From positions 1 through 64,000 of IMG/VR virus record IMGVR_UViG_3300032322_002195: DNA of 64,000 nucleotides. The stretch is one strand, 5' to 3'. Made by a program: the position numbers and the translations under genes. The DNA comes from a virus. A model generated the notes under the pieces. The model did not search any database. It had not been told where the DNA came from and was given only the letters and a program-made list of their open reading frames with translations. Below, one piece after another: positions 61,235-64,000 of the stretch; position 1 is the stretch's first letter; every line of letters starts with the position of its first letter.

Positions 61235-63733
61235 ATGAACAGAGATGTATATCCTAAAGTAAAGATTATTATTAACGAATCTATGAAAGAAGCTAAAACC
61301 TTCAATGATTCAAAAGTAAGACCAGAACATTTGGTTTTATCTATCTTAATGGATTATGATAATGAATGTGTTAAAGCGTTAAATTTTTTAAATGTAAATA
61401 CATCAGAATTATATGATAGATTATCTGACCACCTTAAAAGAAGCGATATAAATCCTAGAATAAATGTATATTTAAAAAAAACCATTCCATTTTCAGATGA
61501 AACAAAAGTTATCATAAAATCTTTGGATGAAGAATGTGAAAAATTAAATGACAATATGATTGATACGATTCATATTATGTTGGCCATTTTGATTAAAAAA
61601 AATGAAATAAGTGAAATGTTAAATGAATTTTATGGTGTTACATATGATAGTTTTAAAAATGTTATAAAAAATATGAAAGAAGAATACAACAACGCATATG
61701 AAGGTGACGAAATAAATGATGAGAATGAATCATTCAAAAAGAAACCAAAGCAAAATGATAACAAAAGTAAAACCCCAGTTTTAGATAATTTCTGTAGAGA
61801 CGTATCAAAGGCTGTTGAAAAGGGTGAAATAGACCCAGTTGTTGGGCGTACTGTTGAAATAAAACGTGTTTCACAAATTCTTTCTAGAAGAAAAAAGAAC
61901 AACCCAATTTTGATTGGTGAACCAGGCGTAGGTAAAACCGCTATTGTAGAAGGTCTGGCTCAATTAATAAAAGATGGTAACGCACCTAGAACACTAATTT
62001 ATAAAAGAATTTTTACATTAGATTTGGCTTCATTGGTTGCTGGTACAAAATATCGTGGACAATTTGAAGAGAGGATGAAAGCCGTTTTGGAAGAATGCAA
62101 GGCCAACCCAGATATAATTCTTTTTATTGATGAATTACACACTATTGTTGGTGCTGGAAATGCTTCTGGGTCATTAGACGCTTCAAACATATTCAAACCA
62201 GCTTTAGCACGTGGTGAAATACAAATTATTGGTGCTACCACATTGGATGAATATAGAGAAAATATTGAAAAAGATGGTGCGCTTACCAGACGCTTTCAAC
62301 AAGTATTGGTTGAAGAACCTACATTGGAAGAAACAAAAACCATTCTAATGAACATCAAAGAAAAATATGAGAAACACCATAAAGTAACTTATACTGAAGA
62401 AGCTATTGATGAATGTGTTAAACTATCAGCTAGATATATAATGGATAGGTCTATGCCAGATAAAGCAATTGATGTTTTGGATGAAGCTGGTGCAACAACA
62501 AATGTTGTTTTAGAAAAACCAGAAAAAATTAAAGAATTAGAAATAAAGAAAAATCAAATTTTAGAAAAGAAAAAAGAAGTTGTCTTAAAACAAAAGTATG
62601 AAGAAGCTGCTAAGCTTAGGGATGATGAAAGGAAAACTCTAGACCAACTTCAATTAGCTATGAATGAATGGAATGAGTCTTTAGATAAAAAAACAACTGT
62701 TGTTGGTGTTGAATTAATCTCTGAAGTTGTATCAATGATGACAGGAATTCCTTTAACAAAGATTTCAATTCAAGAAAGCAAAAGATTGATTAATCTAGAT
62801 AAAGAATTAACTGGTAAGATTATAGGTCAAGATGATGCTGTTATTAAAGTAGTTAAAGCAATTAAACGTAATAGAATTGGAATCAAAGATAAAAATAAAC
62901 CTGTTGGAACCTACATTTTCCTTGGTCCCAGCGGGGTTGGTAAAACTTTATTAGCAAAATTGTTGGCTGAACATGTCTATGGGGATTCTGATGCTCTTAT
63001 TAGAATGGATATGTCTGAATATATGGAAAAACATTCTGTTTCTAGAATGGTTGGAGCCCCTCCAGGTTACGTTGGTTATGAACAAGGTGGACAATTAACT
63101 GAAAAAGTTAGAAGAAAACCTCATTGTGTTATTCTATTCGATGAAATTGAAAAAGCACATGAGGACGTATTCAACCTACTTCTTCAACTACTAGATGAAG
63201 GTCACTTGACTGATGGTTTGGGTAGAAAGATTAATTTTAAAAATGCTTTGATAATAATGACATCAAACATCGGTGTTAAAGAAGTAAACTCTTTTGGTAA
63301 AACTTTAGGTTTTGAAACGGCTGCTTCTATTGTCAACGAAGAAAATAAAGCTCGTGATATCATTGAAAAAGCTTTGAAGAAAAAATTTAGACCAGAATTT
63401 TTAAACCGTATTGATGAAGCTATTATTTTCAGGGGTTTAACTGAAGAGGATATTCATAAAATAATTTATCTAGAAGTTGAAAGTTTAGAAAAAAGATTAA
63501 ATGAATTGAATTTTAAACTTAAAATAAGTAACGAAGCTGTTGAATTTTTAGCAAAACAAGGATACGATGAAGCTTATGGTGCTAGACCCTTGGCCAGAGC
63601 AATACAACACTATGTAGAAGACGCTATTGCGGATGAAATACTAAACGAAACAATAAAAGAAGGTGAAACAATTTCAATAGGTTTAGATAAAGAAAAAATA
63701 ACGATAAAATCAATAAAATCAAAAACAAAATAA
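61235..63733 (+). CDS. ClpC/ClpA-like AAA+ unfoldase
   Basis: 832 residues from the ATG at 61235; earlier in-frame codons lie in the promoter. N-domain with two Clp repeats ([32 protein letters not shown]), D1 Walker [16 protein letters not shown] near 228, sensor-like [23 protein letters not shown]-like middle ([13 protein letters not shown]) follows, then D2 Walker [17 protein letters not shown] near 564 and [17 protein letters not shown]. An LGF tripeptide at about 691-693 lies where ClpC and ClpA dock on ClpP. No ClpP is in the window, so it probably uses host ClpP or acts as a disaggregase. It is driven by a host-type promoter. Confidence 0.92.
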   Translation: MNRDVYPKVKIIINESMKEAKTFNDSKVRPEHLVLSILMDYDNECVKALNFLNVNTSELYDRLSDHLKRSDINPRINVYLKKTIPFSDETKVIIKSLDEECEKLNDNMIDTIHIMLAILIKKNEISEMLNEFYGVTYDSFKNVIKNMKEEYNNAYEGDEINDENESFKKKPKQNDNKSKTPVLDNFCRDVSKAVEKGEIDPVVGRTVEIKRVSQILSRRKKNNPILIGEPGVGKTAIVEGLAQLIKDGNAPRTLIYKRIFTLDLASLVAGTKYRGQFEERMKAVLEECKANPDIILFIDELHTIVGAGNASGSLDASNIFKPALARGEIQIIGATTLDEYRENIEKDGALTRRFQQVLVEEPTLEETKTILMNIKEKYEKHHKVTYTEEAIDECVKLSARYIMDRSMPDKAIDVLDEAGATTNVVLEKPEKIKELEIKKNQILEKKKEVVLKQKYEEAAKLRDDERKTLDQLQLAMNEWNESLDKKTTVVGVELISEVVSMMTGIPLTKISIQESKRLINLDKELTGKIIGQDDAVIKVVKAIKRNRIGIKDKNKPVGTYIFLGPSGVGKTLLAKLLAEHVYGDSDALIRMDMSEYMEKHSVSRMVGAPPGYVGYEQGGQLTEKVRRKPHCVILFDEIEKAHEDVFNLLLQLLDEGHLTDGLGRKINFKNALIIMTSNIGVKEVNSFGKTLGFETAASIVNEENKARDIIEKALKKKFRPEFLNRIDEAIIFRGLTEEDIHKIIYLEVESLEKRLNELNFKLKISNEAVEFLAKQGYDEAYGARPLARAIQHYVEDAIADEILNETIKEGETISIGLDKEKITIKSIKSKTK

Positions 63734-63736
63734 TTA

Positions 63737-63763
63737 AGGGCCAGAATTTTCTGGCTCTTTTTT
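63737..63763 (+). terminator. rho-independent terminator after the clp-like gene
   Basis: AGGGCCAGAA, loop TT, TTCTGGCTCT, then a T run. It is a strong hairpin 4 bases after the stop. Confidence 0.87.
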
Positions 63764-63775
63764 ATATTTATTGAT

Positions 63776-64000
63776 ATGATTGAGGATATTCTAAAAGATA
63801 AGTATGGTAATTATTTAGTTGGCTTAGACATCTATGAAAATAGAGGTAGTCTTAGATTGTCTAGAATTATTATAAAACCAGAATATATGGGTAAAGGTAT
63901 TGGTAGCAAAATTATGGAAGATTTGGTAGAGTATGCTGACAATAATAAAAAAATAATCGTTCTGACCCCATCAAGTGATTTTGGCGGTAATAAAAACCGT
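63776..64000 (+). CDS. GNAT-like acetyltransferase, truncated at the right edge
   Basis: 75 residues visible from the ATG at 63776, no stop before the window ends. The part RLSRIIIKPEYMGKGIGSKI, followed by IMEDLVEYADNN and IIVLTPSSDFGG, matches motif A of GNAT enzymes (acetyl-CoA binding RxxGxG/A, here YMGKGIG). A TATTTATTG sequence lies 9 bases upstream, in the terminator's tail. The substrate cannot be told. Confidence 0.75.
   Translation, partial: MIEDILKDKYGNYLVGLDIYENRGSLRLSRIIIKPEYMGKGIGSKIMEDLVEYADNNKKIIVLTPSSDFGGNKNR

Noticed and set aside
1-64000. tRNA genes or CRISPR arrays
   Set aside because: I saw no cloverleaf with CCA end or regular spaced repeats; intergenic gaps are too short for most. 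A tRNAscan run would settle it.

Overview
The window is a stretch of the genome of a large, AT-rich, T4-like myovirus that most likely infects a member of the Bacteroidota. The T4-type head module is recognisable on the minus strand: large terminase, portal, prohead protease, scaffold and major capsid protein. A gp55-like late sigma factor and a gp5-like baseplate protein lie on the plus strand. The host is inferred from promoters: five of the six clearest have TTG, exactly 20 bases, then a TAnnTTTG-like box, which is the Bacteroidota pattern. A second motif, TATTTATA, sits 11-17 bases before many virion genes. It is the reverse complement of the T4 late box and probably serves as the late promoter here.

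Layout. 1-2.6 kb (minus): two adhesin or tail-fibre type genes, the first running off the left edge, the second with a peptidase S74 chaperone domain. 2.7-5.2 kb (plus): five small virion-like genes ending in a terminator. 5.3-7.7 kb: a glycosyltransferase interrupted by an intein. 7.7-10.4 kb: nucleotide genes (HD-like protein, dUTPase, IMP dehydrogenase/GMP reductase family). 10.4-27.9 kb: a long, tightly packed sugar locus with GT2, GT4, GT11 and GT17 type glycosyltransferases, an RfbH/E1-type 3-dehydrase, RmlC, an RmlD-GT2 fusion, UDP-galactopyranose mutase, three methyltransferases, and the decayed remains of a GDP-mannose 4,6-dehydratase. 27.9-33.6 kb: PhoH-like ATPase with an intein in its P-loop, a HAD-like protein, two more glycosyltransferases and the late sigma factor. 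33.6-40.5 kb: virion and baseplate genes. 40.6-58.4 kb (minus): capsid, scaffold, protease, portal, terminase and a set of acidic, cysteine-module proteins, two of which look joined by a -1 frameshift. 58.5-61.1 kb (minus): thymidylate synthase and small genes. 61.2-64 kb (plus): a ClpC/ClpA-like unfoldase and the start of a GNAT-like gene.

How it fits together. Early and metabolic genes (dUTPase, ThyA, GuaB-like, HD-like, Clp) use host-type promoters, while head and tail genes use the TATTTATA motif and presumably the gp55-like factor. The sugar locus can convert nucleotide sugars (deoxygenation, epimerisation, ring contraction to Galf) and transfer them (fucose-type and others). It looks like a phage-carried machine for decorating a virion protein or altering a cell-surface glycan. 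Its target cannot be read from the sequence.
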